A stretch of 64,000 nucleotides of DNA from an uncultured Clostridia bacterium (GCA_946411525.1 CAMKEI010000006.1:1-64000), one strand, 5' to 3'; shown: positions 24,610 through 34,511, counted from the stretch's first letter. Notes: generated by a model from the letters alone, not told the origin. Numbers and translations: made by a program.

Positions 24610-25455
24610 TTATGCTTTTCCTTCCGACCCGAACAGGCGGATCTTTTCCCTGACGACGGCCTTCATGGCCTCGATTTCATAGGGAATCAGGCCGGTCATG
24701 CTTCCGGCTCCGTTCTGAAGGCCGGTCCCGATCCCGGCCTTTCCGGCTTTGTCGAGATCAGTGAAAATGTTGATCTTGCAGATACCTTTCCTCACGGCAG
24801 TGCGGAAATCATCGTCCGCCAGGCCGCTGCCGCCGTGAAGCACCAGGGGAAGGCCGGTGCGCTTCGCGATGACCTCAATCCGCTCAAAATCCAGCTTCGG
24901 CGGGAATTTGTAATCACCGTGGGCGTTTCCCACGGCCACCGCCAGGGAATCGATCCCCGTGCGGCGGACGTAGTCCTCCGCCACCTCCGGATCGGTATAG
25001 AAATCGCTGGGCTTTTCCAGCTTCCCGGCGCCTTCGTTGTCGCCTACGTGGCCCAGCTCTCCCTCCACGGTGACGCCCATGGCGTGGCAGATTGTCACCA
25101 TGCCGGCCACCTTTTCCGCGTTGGTTTCATAGTCCGCCGTGGAGCAGTCGTACATCACCGAAGTAAAACCCAGCCGCAGCGCTTCCATGCACTTCTCAAA
25201 CGTCAGGCCGTGGTCGTAGTGGACGCAGACCGGAACGCCGGCGCGCTTCGCCATGGGAATCAGGTAATCCGCCACGTTTTCCAGCGGCATGGCGGGCAGG
25301 AGGATCTCGGCGGTGCCGACCATCACAGGCGCATGAAGCTCTTCCGCCGCCCCGATCACGGCCTGCGCCATTTCCACGTTGACGGCGTTGAAAAAACCTA
25401 CGCCGTACCCTCCCTTTTTCGCCGGCAGGAGGATCTCATTCATGTTGACCAGCAT
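24610..25455 (-). CDS. Class II ketose-bisphosphate aldolase
   Basis: A 281-residue class II aldolase: VGFFNAVNVEMAQAVIGAA, zinc-binding VHYDHG, VEGELGHVGD, GNAHGDYKF and LHGGSGLADDDF supply the metal and phosphate ligands. Length and motifs match fructose-/tagatose-bisphosphate and related aldolases that split a ketose phosphate into dihydroxyacetone phosphate and an aldehyde. It follows the PfkB kinase by 19 bases, so the kinase product is probably its substrate. The exact sugar is not clear. Confidence 0.9.
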   Translation of the reverse strand: MLVNMNEILLPAKKGGYGVGFFNAVNVEMAQAVIGAAEELHAPVMVGTAEILLPAMPLENVADYLIPMAKRAGVPVCVHYDHGLTFEKCMEALRLGFTSVMYDCSTADYETNAEKVAGMVTICHAMGVTVEGELGHVGDNEGAGKLEKPSDFYTDPEVAEDYVRRTGIDSLAVAVGNAHGDYKFPPKLDFERIEVIAKRTGLPLVLHGGSGLADDDFRTAVRKGICKINIFTDLDKAGKAGIGTGLQNGAGSMTGLIPYEIEAMKAVVREKIRLFGSEGKA

Positions 25456-25474
25456 TGTCAGCCCTCTTTTCTGT

Positions 25475-26584
25475 TTACATGGTTTCCCAGCCGGCGCTGA
25501 TTCTTCCGGCCAGCTCCTCGATGGATTTCAGCCCGCTGAGCGCGTCATAGGCCGTCACGCAGCAGGCTCCTTCCGCCGCGGCGAGCGCGGCGCATTCTGC
25601 CGGCCCGTAACCCCGCAGCACTCCTGTCAGGAAGGCCGCGATGCTGGTATCTCCCGCGCCGGTTCCGGAGCGGACGGTATCCGCCCTGAAGCAGGGCTGG
25701 ATCCCCTCCCGGTCAGCCCAGGCCTCCGTGTCCTGCGGCAGCCTGGCGCCTGTCGACGCAAGCGCTTCCGCGCGTGCGGTTTTATATACCATCCCGCTCG
25801 TGCCGCACTTGATCAGCACGGCCCGGCAGCCCATGGAGATCAGTTCCTCCGCCAGCGGCAGCGCCTCCCTGCGGACATCCAGGCCTTCGGTGATATCCCC
25901 GCCTGTGTTCAGCCGGTCAAACCGCTCCCGGTCCAGCATGAAGCACAGTTCCTCAAAGGAAGGAACAAAGAAATCCACATCGGGCAGCACCGAACGGAGC
26001 AGCCCCCGCCAGTCCACCTGTCCCGCCTCGCTGCCCGGGTCCACCGCCGCCAGGTCCAGGCTTGTGGCGATGCCGTGCGCTTTCATGCGGCGGAACATCT
26101 TCTTGAGTTCCTCCCCGCCGTTGATATACATGTTCCGCATCAGCGGCGGATAACCGAAGTGGAAGAGCGCCGCGTCCTCCAGCGACGCTTCCGGGATGTC
26201 CGCGTCGGAGAAACTGCCGTTGGCGCCGGGATTGTGAAGGAAGATCCGGTCATAGCCGGGAATCGCCAGCACCACGGAATACGAGGTTGAACTCCCTGCG
26301 TCCTCGATCAGTCCGCCCGCGCCGTATGCGGCGGCGATGTTCTTCACCGCCTCGCCGAAAGCGTCCTTCCCGATCTTGCCCAGCAGTTCCACTTCGTTTC
26401 CCAGGAGTTTCAGGGCAAGGCCCGTGTTGGCGACGCTGCCGCCGGTATGGACGTCGGCGGCTTCCATGGTCAGGAGTTTCCCCGGCTGGAGAAGCGCCTC
26501 AATCGTCTGTCCCCTGACCGTATCCGGGAAGACAGGCGTGATATCCAGGCATATATGCCCGGCTGAAATGATTTTCCGCGCCAT
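25475..26584 (-). CDS. PfkB family carbohydrate kinase
   Basis: The ATG at 26584 is favoured over the track's GTG because AAAGG is properly spaced. The 369-residue kinase shows PfkB signatures: SAGHICLDITPVFPDT, HTGGSVANTGLALKLLG near the N-terminus and the C-terminal RSGTGAGDTSIAAFLTGVL with the catalytic Asp and anion hole. It phosphorylates a sugar or sugar acid with ATP. It is the first gene of a catabolic unit with an aldolase and a hydroxyacid dehydrogenase. Confidence 0.9.
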   Translation of the reverse strand: MARKIISAGHICLDITPVFPDTVRGQTIEALLQPGKLLTMEAADVHTGGSVANTGLALKLLGNEVELLGKIGKDAFGEAVKNIAAAYGAGGLIEDAGSSTSYSVVLAIPGYDRIFLHNPGANGSFSDADIPEASLEDAALFHFGYPPLMRNMYINGGEELKKMFRRMKAHGIATSLDLAAVDPGSEAGQVDWRGLLRSVLPDVDFFVPSFEELCFMLDRERFDRLNTGGDITEGLDVRREALPLAEELISMGCRAVLIKCGTSGMVYKTARAEALASTGARLPQDTEAWADREGIQPCFRADTVRSGTGAGDTSIAAFLTGVLRGYGPAECAALAAAEGACCVTAYDALSGLKSIEELAGRISAGWETM

Positions 26585-26679
26585 CCTGCTCACCTTTCGG
26601 AAACAGAACCGTCCGCAGGGAACTGTCCTGTTGTTTTCTGCAATTCAGTTGCCGGATCAGATCAGAATACGCCGATTGT

Positions 26680-27810
26680 TTACGCGGCGTCATCCAGTTC
26701 CTCTTCTTCATACCAGGGAGCGTCCGACCAGTCCCGCTCCTGATACTGTTCCTCGGCTTTCGTGATTCCTTCCTCATAGATTTGGGCAAAGTCGTTCTTC
26801 ATGGAAACCGGAATATATCCTTTCTCCCGGTAATCCGCCGACTTGGTCTCCCAGTCCTGGGTGCCCCATTCCCGAACGTTATCGTCGGCCACAATCATGT
26901 ACGCCTGGGCCGGATACTGGTTCCTGCTGTCGATCGTGTAGTTCATCATGCTGGTGTCGCTGCCGCTGTTTCCGAAGGCCAGCACCGGGCGCTGCCCGAT
27001 CTCTCTTTCAATATAAATGGACTTGTTGCCGTTCAGATTCTTCTGGATGAATCCTCCGGTCAGCACCAGCTCGTCGCCGTTTTCGTATTTGAAATTCAGG
27101 TTCGACGGTTCGGTTTCATGCCCTTTCTGTTTCACTTCGAAATCCGTGCCGATCACGTGGTTCGGCGTGACGTAATCCTTAATGGGGGAATTCGCCACGA
27201 TCGCCCGGGTCGTCGTGCGCTCCGTCCCGCTGATCACATAGATCGTGAAGCCGTTCTCATACAGGTACTTCACCAGTTCCGCCATGGGGAGATAGAAATT
27301 GTCGATATACCGCATGTTGTTGAAACTGGCGGTTTTCTTCTGCCCGAATTCGACGGCGTACTGAAAAAACTCCTCCATCGTCATCCCGGCGTAGGCTTTG
27401 GCAAAGTTCCTCGCCAGCGTTTCATCCGCGAGATATCCCGGCCTGATGTCCGCGGCTGTCCGTTTCAGTTCGTCCGACACCCGTTCCGGATGATCATCCA
27501 GGCAGTACTCGATGAACATCATGGTGTCGTAATAGGTGTAATACGTTTCGCAGGTCAGCGTTCCGTCCATGTCAAATACGGCTATCCGGTCCTTTTCGGG
27601 AATATAGCCGGCTGTGTTTTTCGGGTCGGTCACGGCGGACACATAGTCCCGGAGGCTCTGCGCCACGGCTGAACCCGGCGTCCAGTAGGCGGTCAGCGGC
27701 GTTGCCTGTTTTCCGGGCAGCCAGATCAGGGCAGCCGCGACGGCAGCCGCGGCGAGGAGCAGTACAATACCGACGATGACAGCTGTTTTCACTTTTTTAT
27801 TGTTTTTCAT
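26680..27810 (-). CDS. Membrane-anchored extracytoplasmic HAD-like phosphatase
   Basis: Residues 8-30 form one uncleaved helix (TAVIVGIVLLLAAAAVAAALIW), placing the 340-residue domain outside the cell. It has HAD motifs: FDMDGTLTCE (nucleophile), YVISGTERT, and a late LAFGNSGSDTSMM. The middle is a long helical cap with several aromatic residues. HAD enzymes outside the membrane are uncommon and most are acid phosphatases; this could scavenge phosphate, which would suit its position next to the Pho-type operon. An AAAGGAGA site supports the start. Confidence 0.82.
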   Translation of the reverse strand: MKNNKKVKTAVIVGIVLLLAAAAVAAALIWLPGKQATPLTAYWTPGSAVAQSLRDYVSAVTDPKNTAGYIPEKDRIAVFDMDGTLTCETYYTYYDTMMFIEYCLDDHPERVSDELKRTAADIRPGYLADETLARNFAKAYAGMTMEEFFQYAVEFGQKKTASFNNMRYIDNFYLPMAELVKYLYENGFTIYVISGTERTTTRAIVANSPIKDYVTPNHVIGTDFEVKQKGHETEPSNLNFKYENGDELVLTGGFIQKNLNGNKSIYIEREIGQRPVLAFGNSGSDTSMMNYTIDSRNQYPAQAYMIVADDNVREWGTQDWETKSADYREKGYIPVSMKNDFAQIYEEGITKAEEQYQERDWSDAPWYEEEELDDAA

Positions 27811-27867
27811 TTTCTGTTGTCTCCTTTTCTGTCTGACAGAATCATATCATATTTTTCCAAAAAGAAA

Positions 27868-27899
27868 AATGCTTCCAAAGCGAAATGCTTCAGAAGCTG
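27868..27899 (-). terminator. Possible terminator after the Na/Pi gene
   Basis: GCTTC(C)...GGAAGC-type pairing around ATGCTTCCAAAGCGAAATGC, followed leftward by ATTTTTCTTTTT. The stem is short and has alternatives. Confidence 0.4.
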
Positions 27900-27935
27900 C
27901 TTTTCCGTGTCTTTCCCGCGGCGGGCTGTACAATG

Positions 27936-29816
27936 TCAGTTCGCCGGGGAAGCCGTTTCCGTCCCGCCCGCCCCAGGATCCGTTATAAATGAAAGCTGTT
28001 CACCGTGCACAGCGTCTTTCTCAGTCCTGCGCAGCTGGTCAAAATACTTCTTATGGGTGCTTTCCAGGACCGACCTGAAACCGGCGTCTCCGGTTTTGTC
28101 CAGGGTTTCCAGGAACAGATGCTCCTTCGAAGCCAGCTCCGGATGGATCCGGACCAGTGTGGCCATGCCGGTATTGGAGCAGGTGCCGGCGACCCGTTTG
28201 TACTCCGCCATCAGGTTGGAAAAGATCGCGTCCGCCAGCAGGGAGCATTCTCCGGCGCTCATCCTGTTGAAGTGGTTCCGCGTCATTTCACTGATCAGGT
28301 CGTTCGCGACGTGGACCTTCGGTTCGATGGCTGCCGCCGCTTCCTCGCTCCGCTCCCCGAAAGCCTTCTCCGCGTCGCTGAGAATATCCTGAATCAGGTC
28401 CTGGAGAACCGTCAGTTCCTTCCTGCAGGCGTCGGAAAAACCGGTATTGTTTGCGGACAGCTTTGATGCGACGCCGGCGATATTGACCGCCTGATCCCCC
28501 AGGCGTTCAAACTCCGTGGACACTTTATAATACTGGTTCAGCATGGAAACATGAAGATCGCTCTGCAGGTGCGGGAGCAGTTCCACCAGGTAGCGGCTCA
28601 GATGGTCTGTCAGCCGGTCAACCTGCATTTCCTCTGCGTCGATCTCCTCCTGCCGCGCCGCGCTGAACTCCTCCAGCTGCTTCTGGGCCCTTCCGAGGTT
28701 TTCCCTGGAGATCCGGAACATCGTCAGCAGCACGTTATAACAGCTTTGAAGAGCAATGGCCGGCGTGGTAAAAAACACGGGATTCAGCGCCTTGATCAGT
28801 TCGCCGTGCGGATCGGCCTTTTCTTTTTCCTTCCGGACGATCCGGTCGCTCATTTTCTCATACACCCGGAGCATGGGGAACAGGCAGACGGCGCAGGCCA
28901 GGTTAAAGATCGTATTGGTGTTGGCGATCATGCCGGAATTCACGGTGGCGTCCCAAAGCCCGTCCAGCAGGCCGAGCCGGTGGACGATCGTAATCACGAC
29001 CAGCACCAGGACCGTCTTGCTCAGATTAAACAGGATGTTCACGATACCGACCCGCCTGGCCTCCCGGTTCGCGCCGATGGAACAGACGATGGCCGTCGTG
29101 ACGCAGTCGCCCAGATAGATGCCGACGATCACGGAATAAATCGCCTTGAACGTCAGGAAACCGGTTGCGGAAAAAGCCTGAAGGATACCGACCGTCGCCG
29201 ATGAGCTCTGGAGCACGAATGCCACGCCCGCGCCGGTCAGGTAGCCCAGGAACGGATTGCTGCCCAGTCCGGAGAAGAGCTGCTCCACAATACCGGATTC
29301 CTGCAGGGCCTTTACCGCGCTGGTCATGTTCAGCAGGCCGGAAAACAGAATCCCGAATCCGATGGCGATGTTCCCGATGGATCTGGAATTCCGGAACAAT
29401 CCGGTCATGATCAGGACAATCCCCAGAATCAGGGCAAGCGGGGCAAGCGTGGACGGCTGAAAAAAGCGGAGAACGGACGATTCCCCCGATGCGTTGATGT
29501 CCAGCAGCCGGATGATCTGCCCGGTCACTGTTGTGCCCACGTTGGCCCCGACGATAATGCCCAGCGACTGGCGCAGGGAAAGGATCCCCGCTCCGACCAG
29601 ACCGGATGTGATCACGATGGTCGCCGTGGAAGACTGGATCAGCGCGGTGATCGCGATTCCCAGCACGAAAGCCTTCAGCGCGTTGTCGGTCACCTTCTCC
29701 ATGACCGTCTTGAACGTGCCCGAAGAATTCTCCTTCAGGGAATCACCCATCAGGCGCATCCCGTACAGGAACATTGCCAGGCCGCCGAGCAGCGACAGGA
29801 TGTCAAAAAAGTTCAT
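27936..29816 (-). CDS. Na+/phosphate cotransporter with PhoU-like tail
   Basis: A 626-residue protein. The first ~320 residues are the Na/Pi cotransporter core with its inverted QSSS repeats (TALIQSSTATIVI near 60 and FVLQSSSATVGI near 200) and IGANVGTTVT-like loops; the rest is a cytoplasmic helical PhoU-type domain (NQYYKVSTEFERLGDQAVNI). It imports phosphate with sodium. It starts 17 bases after the calcium ATPase stop and is last in the response regulator-kinase-ATPase operon, a strong hint that phosphate supply controls the unit. Confidence 0.93.
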   Translation of the reverse strand: MNFFDILSLLGGLAMFLYGMRLMGDSLKENSSGTFKTVMEKVTDNALKAFVLGIAITALIQSSTATIVITSGLVGAGILSLRQSLGIIVGANVGTTVTGQIIRLLDINASGESSVLRFFQPSTLAPLALILGIVLIMTGLFRNSRSIGNIAIGFGILFSGLLNMTSAVKALQESGIVEQLFSGLGSNPFLGYLTGAGVAFVLQSSSATVGILQAFSATGFLTFKAIYSVIVGIYLGDCVTTAIVCSIGANREARRVGIVNILFNLSKTVLVLVVITIVHRLGLLDGLWDATVNSGMIANTNTIFNLACAVCLFPMLRVYEKMSDRIVRKEKEKADPHGELIKALNPVFFTTPAIALQSCYNVLLTMFRISRENLGRAQKQLEEFSAARQEEIDAEEMQVDRLTDHLSRYLVELLPHLQSDLHVSMLNQYYKVSTEFERLGDQAVNIAGVASKLSANNTGFSDACRKELTVLQDLIQDILSDAEKAFGERSEEAAAAIEPKVHVANDLISEMTRNHFNRMSAGECSLLADAIFSNLMAEYKRVAGTCSNTGMATLVRIHPELASKEHLFLETLDKTGDAGFRSVLESTHKKYFDQLRRTEKDAVHGEQLSFITDPGAGGTETASPAN

Positions 29817-29833
29817 AAATCCTCCGTGTTGTC

Positions 29834-32506
29834 TCAGTCATTCCCCTGTCCGTCGTCCGTCCGGCTGCCGGAACTGTTCCGTTTCCGCAGCGCCCTGCGG
29901 CGGACGGCCTTTTCGGCTTCCACCACGGGAATGACCGCCAGCGCCAGGCCCATGGCCGCCAGGTACTCCGCCAGCGTGATGGGTTTGAATGAGAACGCCG
30001 TGTTCAGGAACGGCACGAAAATCACGGCCGCAGTGATCAGCAGGGAAAACGCCAGGGTGCCCCACAGCCAGAGATTCTGTTTTTTCAGGCTGAACAGGGA
30101 CATGGTGCGGGAGCGCATGTTGAAGGAGTGGAAAATCTCAATCATGCTCAGGGTCAGGAATGCCATGGTCATCCCCGCGGGTGATTCTGCAATGGCCCAG
30201 GTTCCGCTTTCCATCCAGTGCCCGGCGAAGTAGCTGAAGACCGTCACGGCGGCGATAACCAGTCCCTGGAAGGCGATATCGAAACCCAGTCCATCAGCGA
30301 AGATGCTTTCCTTCCTGCTCCGCGGCGGACGTTCCATCACGTTCTTTTCCGCGTCCTCCATCCCGAGGGCGATCGCCGGCAGCGTGTCGGTAATCAGGTT
30401 GATCCACAGGATATGCACGGGCTTTAAAATGGAAAAGCCCATCAGCGTCGCGGAAAACACCGCCAGCACCTCCGCCAGGTTGGCGGAAAGGAGGAACTGG
30501 ATTGCTTTCCGGATGTTGTCATAGATGCGGCGGCCTTCAGCCACGGCGGAAACGATCGTGGCAAAATTATCGTCCGTCAGGATCATGTCCGCCACGGATT
30601 TCGTCACGTCGGTGCCGGTAATGCCCATGCCCACGCCGATATCCGCGCTCTTGATGGCCGGCGCGTCGTTGACGCCGTCCCCGGTCATGGCGGTCACTTT
30701 CCCCAGGGCTTTCCATGCGTTCACGATCCGTACCTTATTCTCCGGCTGAACACGGGCATAGACGGAGTACCGCCGTACATCGTTCGCAAAGGCTTCGTCC
30801 GGAACAGCGTCCAGTTCGGCGCCGGTAATCGCCGCCTGGCCGGGCTTGAGGATGCCCAGCTCCCGGGCAATCGCCATCGCGGTATCCTTATGGTCGCCGG
30901 TAATCATGATCGGACGGACGCCCGCATCCCGGCACCTGCGGATGGCGTCCCTCACTTCCGGGCGGATGGGGTCGATCATCCCGCACATGCCGATCCAGGT
31001 CAGGTCCTGTTCCAGCTCGCCCGGATCGTTCGACGCGGGCCGCTCGTCATAGATCCGCTGCGCTGCGCCCAGGACGCGGAGCGCCTGGTCGGCCATCGTC
31101 TTGTTTGCTTCCAGGATCTGCGCCTTGTGTTTTTCCGTAATCGGAACAGCCTGACCCTTCTGCCAGATCCGCGTGCAGCGGCGCAGCACCTCATCCGGTG
31201 CGCCTTTCGTAAACTGGATGAATCCGTCCCCGGCGTGCGTCCGGTGCAGCGTGGACATCATCTTGCGGACTGAATCAAAGGGTGCCTCATCAACCCGCGG
31301 CAGATCCGCGGCCAGTTTGTTTTTCGGCAGCCCGTTCCTGTTGGCGTCGTTGACAAGCGCGCACTCGGTGGCTTCCCCCACCGCCTCCCCGTCTTCCAGT
31401 TCCGCGTCGGAACACAGGGCCATGGCTGTCATCAGCAGCTGCTCGTCTCCGGTAACCTTCCGGACAACAGTCATCCTGTTCTGGGTCAGGGTGCCGGTCT
31501 TGTCCGAGCAGATGACCTGGGTGCAGCCCAGCGTCTCCACCGCCGTCAGTTTCCGGATAATCGCGTTGTTTTTGCTCATTCTGGTCACGCCGATGGAAAG
31601 CAGCACCGTAACCACCGCGCTCAGTCCTTCGGGGATGGCCGCCACAGCCAGGGAAACGGCGATCATAAATGTGTCCAGGACAGCCTTCCCGCCGTTCCGT
31701 ACCAGATTGATGATAAAAACGAAGGCGCAGATCACCAGGATCATGGCGGACAGTTTCCGGGACAGTTCGTTGAGTTTGACCTGCAGGGGCGTTTCCTCAT
31801 CCTTCGCGCTGGACAATGCGTCGGCAATCGCGCCCATTTCCGTATCCATACCGGTGCCGGTAACCACCGCGAGCCCGCGCCCGTAGGTCACGATGGATCC
31901 CATGTAGACCATGTTCTTCCGGTCGCCCAGCGGCACATCCCCGTTATCGGCGGCTTCAAGCGCCTCTCTCTGTTTTTCCACGTCCGTGGATTCGCCGGTC
32001 AGGGCAGCCTCCTGTGTTTTCATGGAGGCGCACTCCACGATCCTGGCGTCCGCCGGAACGGCGTCGCCCGCTTCCAGGATCAGCAGGTCGCCCCGGACCA
32101 CCTCGTCCGCCCGGACCGTCTTCTGGTGACAGCCGCGGATAACCTTCGCCGTGGCCGCGGCAGCCTGCTGCAGCGCTTCAATGGCCGCTTCCGCCTTGCT
32201 TTCCTGGTAGACGCCGAGGCACGCGTTGATCAGGACCACCGCCAGAATAATGATCGTATCGGTCAGGCTCTCGTGAGCGTATACGGCCGTAACCGCGCTG
32301 ACGACCGCGGCAATCATCAGCACGACGGTCATCGGATCCTTCAGCTCGTCCAGAAACTTTTTCAGCAGGCTGTCCTTTTTGCCTTCCTTCAGCCTGTTCG
32401 GGCCGTCCCGGTCAAGCCTCGCCGCCGCTTCCTCGTCATCCAGTCCCTGCATGGATGAGGCCAGTTCCTCCAGAACAGCCTCCCGTTCCTCAAGATACGG
32501 TTTCAA
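29834..32506 (-). CDS. P2-type calcium-transporting ATPase, SERCA-like
   Basis: Starts at a TTG at 32506 with GGAGGGCAGGA upstream, overlapping the kinase stop by four bases. The 890-residue pump has the full P2A set: cation-ATPase N domain (DEEAAARLDRDGPNRLKEGK), actuator TGESTDVEK, membrane PEGL, phosphorylation SDKTGTLTQNR (Asp near 336), KGAPDEVL, MTGDGVNDAPAIK and a ten-helix core with NLITDTLPAIALG. It exports Ca2+ or imports none; possible coupling to phosphate uptake comes from the operon, since calcium and phosphate homeostasis interact. Confidence 0.93.
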   Translation of the reverse strand: MKPYLEEREAVLEELASSMQGLDDEEAAARLDRDGPNRLKEGKKDSLLKKFLDELKDPMTVVLMIAAVVSAVTAVYAHESLTDTIIILAVVLINACLGVYQESKAEAAIEALQQAAAATAKVIRGCHQKTVRADEVVRGDLLILEAGDAVPADARIVECASMKTQEAALTGESTDVEKQREALEAADNGDVPLGDRKNMVYMGSIVTYGRGLAVVTGTGMDTEMGAIADALSSAKDEETPLQVKLNELSRKLSAMILVICAFVFIINLVRNGGKAVLDTFMIAVSLAVAAIPEGLSAVVTVLLSIGVTRMSKNNAIIRKLTAVETLGCTQVICSDKTGTLTQNRMTVVRKVTGDEQLLMTAMALCSDAELEDGEAVGEATECALVNDANRNGLPKNKLAADLPRVDEAPFDSVRKMMSTLHRTHAGDGFIQFTKGAPDEVLRRCTRIWQKGQAVPITEKHKAQILEANKTMADQALRVLGAAQRIYDERPASNDPGELEQDLTWIGMCGMIDPIRPEVRDAIRRCRDAGVRPIMITGDHKDTAMAIARELGILKPGQAAITGAELDAVPDEAFANDVRRYSVYARVQPENKVRIVNAWKALGKVTAMTGDGVNDAPAIKSADIGVGMGITGTDVTKSVADMILTDDNFATIVSAVAEGRRIYDNIRKAIQFLLSANLAEVLAVFSATLMGFSILKPVHILWINLITDTLPAIALGMEDAEKNVMERPPRSRKESIFADGLGFDIAFQGLVIAAVTVFSYFAGHWMESGTWAIAESPAGMTMAFLTLSMIEIFHSFNMRSRTMSLFSLKKQNLWLWGTLAFSLLITAAVIFVPFLNTAFSFKPITLAEYLAAMGLALAVIPVVEAEKAVRRRALRKRNSSGSRTDDGQGND

Positions 32507-33837
32507 TCTTCCTGCCCTCCTTGGTCGTTTATGCTGAAAATCAGGCTGATCCGGGTTCCGGCGCCCGGCTCGCTTTCCAGTTCCACGCGCGCGCCGTGAT
32601 ACTGTGCCCCGTGCTTAACAATGGACAGTCCGAGCCCTGTGCCTCCGATTTCCTTGGAGTGGCTCTTGTCCACCCGGTAAAACCGCTCGAATACCCGCTT
32701 CTGATGCTCCGGCGGGATACCGATACCGGTATCCCCGACAGTCAGGCAGGCCTCTCCCGCCTGACCGGTAACGCTTACGGAAACGCTGCCTCCCGGGTGG
32801 TTATACTTGATTGCGTTGTCGCAGAGATTGTATACCATCTCGCTGAGCAGCTGATAAACGCCGGATATGACGGTCCGGCTGCCGGCCAGATGCAGTTCGA
32901 TCCCCTGCGTTTCCGCCAGCGGACGGAGGCTGTCCAGCACCTGTCCGGCCAGTTCGTACAGATCCACAGGCTCCAGTTCCGGACCGACCGCTTCCTCATC
33001 CAGCTTTGAGAGCTTGATGATATCGTCAATCAGGACGATCAGCCGCTGTGATTCCTTATAGATGTCCCTGGAGAATTCCTGTACCTTGCTGTCTTCCACA
33101 ACGCCCTCCGCCATCAGCTCCGCAAAGCCGGATATGGACGTCAGGGGCGTCTTCAGTTCATGGGACACATTGGCGGAGAACTCCCGGCGCAGCGCTTCCC
33201 GGCGGTCTGATTCCTCCTGGATGGTCTGTTTCTGTTCCTGGATTCTCCTGATCAGCGGAGACAGTTCCGGATAGGTATTCAGGTCGGGATTGTCCAGGTC
33301 CAGGCTGTTGATGGGTTTGACGATCTGCCTGGCGACACGGAACGACAGTACGGCGGAGATCAGCAGCACCAGCACCAGCAGCACGAGCACAGGGCTGACC
33401 GTCAGCCACGCTTCCCGAACGGCGCTGAGCGGGCGGCTCAGGCGCAGGATGGTTCCGTCATCGCACTTCAGCGCGTAGTACATGGTGGATTCCCCGCTGC
33501 TCTCGGACGTCCTGATCCCCTGGCCCTCCCCGGAGGACATGGCGGCCCGTACCTCCGCGCATTCCTTCTGGTTGGCGATCGGAAGCGGAAACTCACTGTC
33601 ATAGAGAACGCCGCCGTCCCCGTCAATCCAGGTCACCCGGTTGACCTGGCCCAGAGAGCTGAGATATTCCGTTCCGCCAAGCAGCATGCCCTGTTCCGCA
33701 TAGACGGCTTCCTGCTGGAGCGCGGCATAGGTCTCCTCCATCGTTTGCGTGTACTGTACCAGAAAGACAAGCCCCGCGCACATCAGCAGAACCAGCAGCC
33801 CCACCAGAAAGGTATTGCGGAAGATTGTCCTTGTCAT
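32503..33837 (-). CDS. Sensor histidine kinase, PhoR/ResE type
   Basis: A 444-residue membrane kinase: first helix (FLVGLLVLLMCAGLVFLVQY), an extracellular sensor of about 120 residues, second helix (VLVLLVLVLLISAVLSF), a HAMP-like linker, the H-box NVSHELKTPLTSISG (His near 225), and the ATPase boxes DNAIKYNHPGG, GDTGIGIPPEH and GGTGLGLSIVK. Architecture is that of PhoR/ResE-like kinases of Firmicutes. It overlaps the regulator and the ATPase genes by four bases each, so the three are tightly co-translated. Confidence 0.93.
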   Translation of the reverse strand: MTRTIFRNTFLVGLLVLLMCAGLVFLVQYTQTMEETYAALQQEAVYAEQGMLLGGTEYLSSLGQVNRVTWIDGDGGVLYDSEFPLPIANQKECAEVRAAMSSGEGQGIRTSESSGESTMYYALKCDDGTILRLSRPLSAVREAWLTVSPVLVLLVLVLLISAVLSFRVARQIVKPINSLDLDNPDLNTYPELSPLIRRIQEQKQTIQEESDRREALRREFSANVSHELKTPLTSISGFAELMAEGVVEDSKVQEFSRDIYKESQRLIVLIDDIIKLSKLDEEAVGPELEPVDLYELAGQVLDSLRPLAETQGIELHLAGSRTVISGVYQLLSEMVYNLCDNAIKYNHPGGSVSVSVTGQAGEACLTVGDTGIGIPPEHQKRVFERFYRVDKSHSKEIGGTGLGLSIVKHGAQYHGARVELESEPGAGTRISLIFSINDQGGQED

Positions 33838-34511
33838 ACCGGATCCTCCGATATCTGATACCCGATGCCGCGCACTGTCTGAATATAGCTGCCGGCCCTG
33901 CCCAGTTTGACCCGCAGTGTCCGGATATGCACGTCCAGCGTCCGGTTTTCCCGTTCCGCGCCAAGCCCCCAGATCCGGTCCAGCAGGATTTCCCTGGTCA
34001 GAACCAGTCCGCGGTTTTCCATCAGCAACTGCAGCAGCATATATTCTTTATAGGTCAGTATCACAGGCGCGCCGTCCACCTGAACCTCATGGCGCTCCGG
34101 GCAGATACACAGGGAGCCCAGCCGGTAAACGGAGGTATCAGGTTTGTGTTCCGCCCGTCTCAGCACCGCCCGGACGCGGGCAACCAGCTCCATGATGCCA
34201 AAGGGTTTGGAAATATAATCGTCCGCTCCCGCGTCCAGGCCCGCCACCCTGTCATATTCCGTATTCTTCGCGGTCAGCATGATCACCGGAAGGCCGGCTG
34301 TCGCTGTATTGGCCCGCAGCCGTTTCAGGATCGAGATACCGTCTTCTCCGGGAAGCATAATATCCAGAAGAATCAGTCCGGGCGTTTTCTCTTCGACAGC
34401 CGGCCAGAACTGATCGGGCGTTTCAAATCCCCGGGCTTCATAGCCCTGGCTTTCAAGGGCGTAAACCACCAGCTTTCGGATGCTCTCGTCATCCTCCAGA
34501 AGATAGATCAA
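33834..34511 (-). CDS. OmpR/PhoB-family response regulator, Pho-like
   Basis: The track start (GTG at 34520) has no room for a ribosome site. GAGGTGAG lies five bases before a TTG at 34511, giving 225 residues that begin IYLLEDDESIRKLV. The receiver has LLDIMLPGEDG with the phospho-accepting Asp, MLTAKNTEYD and the KPFGI Lys; a winged-helix domain follows (LTYKEYMLLQLLMENRG, VDVHIRTLRVKLG-like end). The kinase and a phosphate transporter lie in the same operon and TTAACA-type repeats lie upstream, so a PhoP/PhoB role is likely. Confidence 0.9.
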   Translation of the reverse strand: MIYLLEDDESIRKLVVYALESQGYEARGFETPDQFWPAVEEKTPGLILLDIMLPGEDGISILKRLRANTATAGLPVIMLTAKNTEYDRVAGLDAGADDYISKPFGIMELVARVRAVLRRAEHKPDTSVYRLGSLCICPERHEVQVDGAPVILTYKEYMLLQLLMENRGLVLTREILLDRIWGLGAERENRTLDVHIRTLRVKLGRAGSYIQTVRGIGYQISEDPV

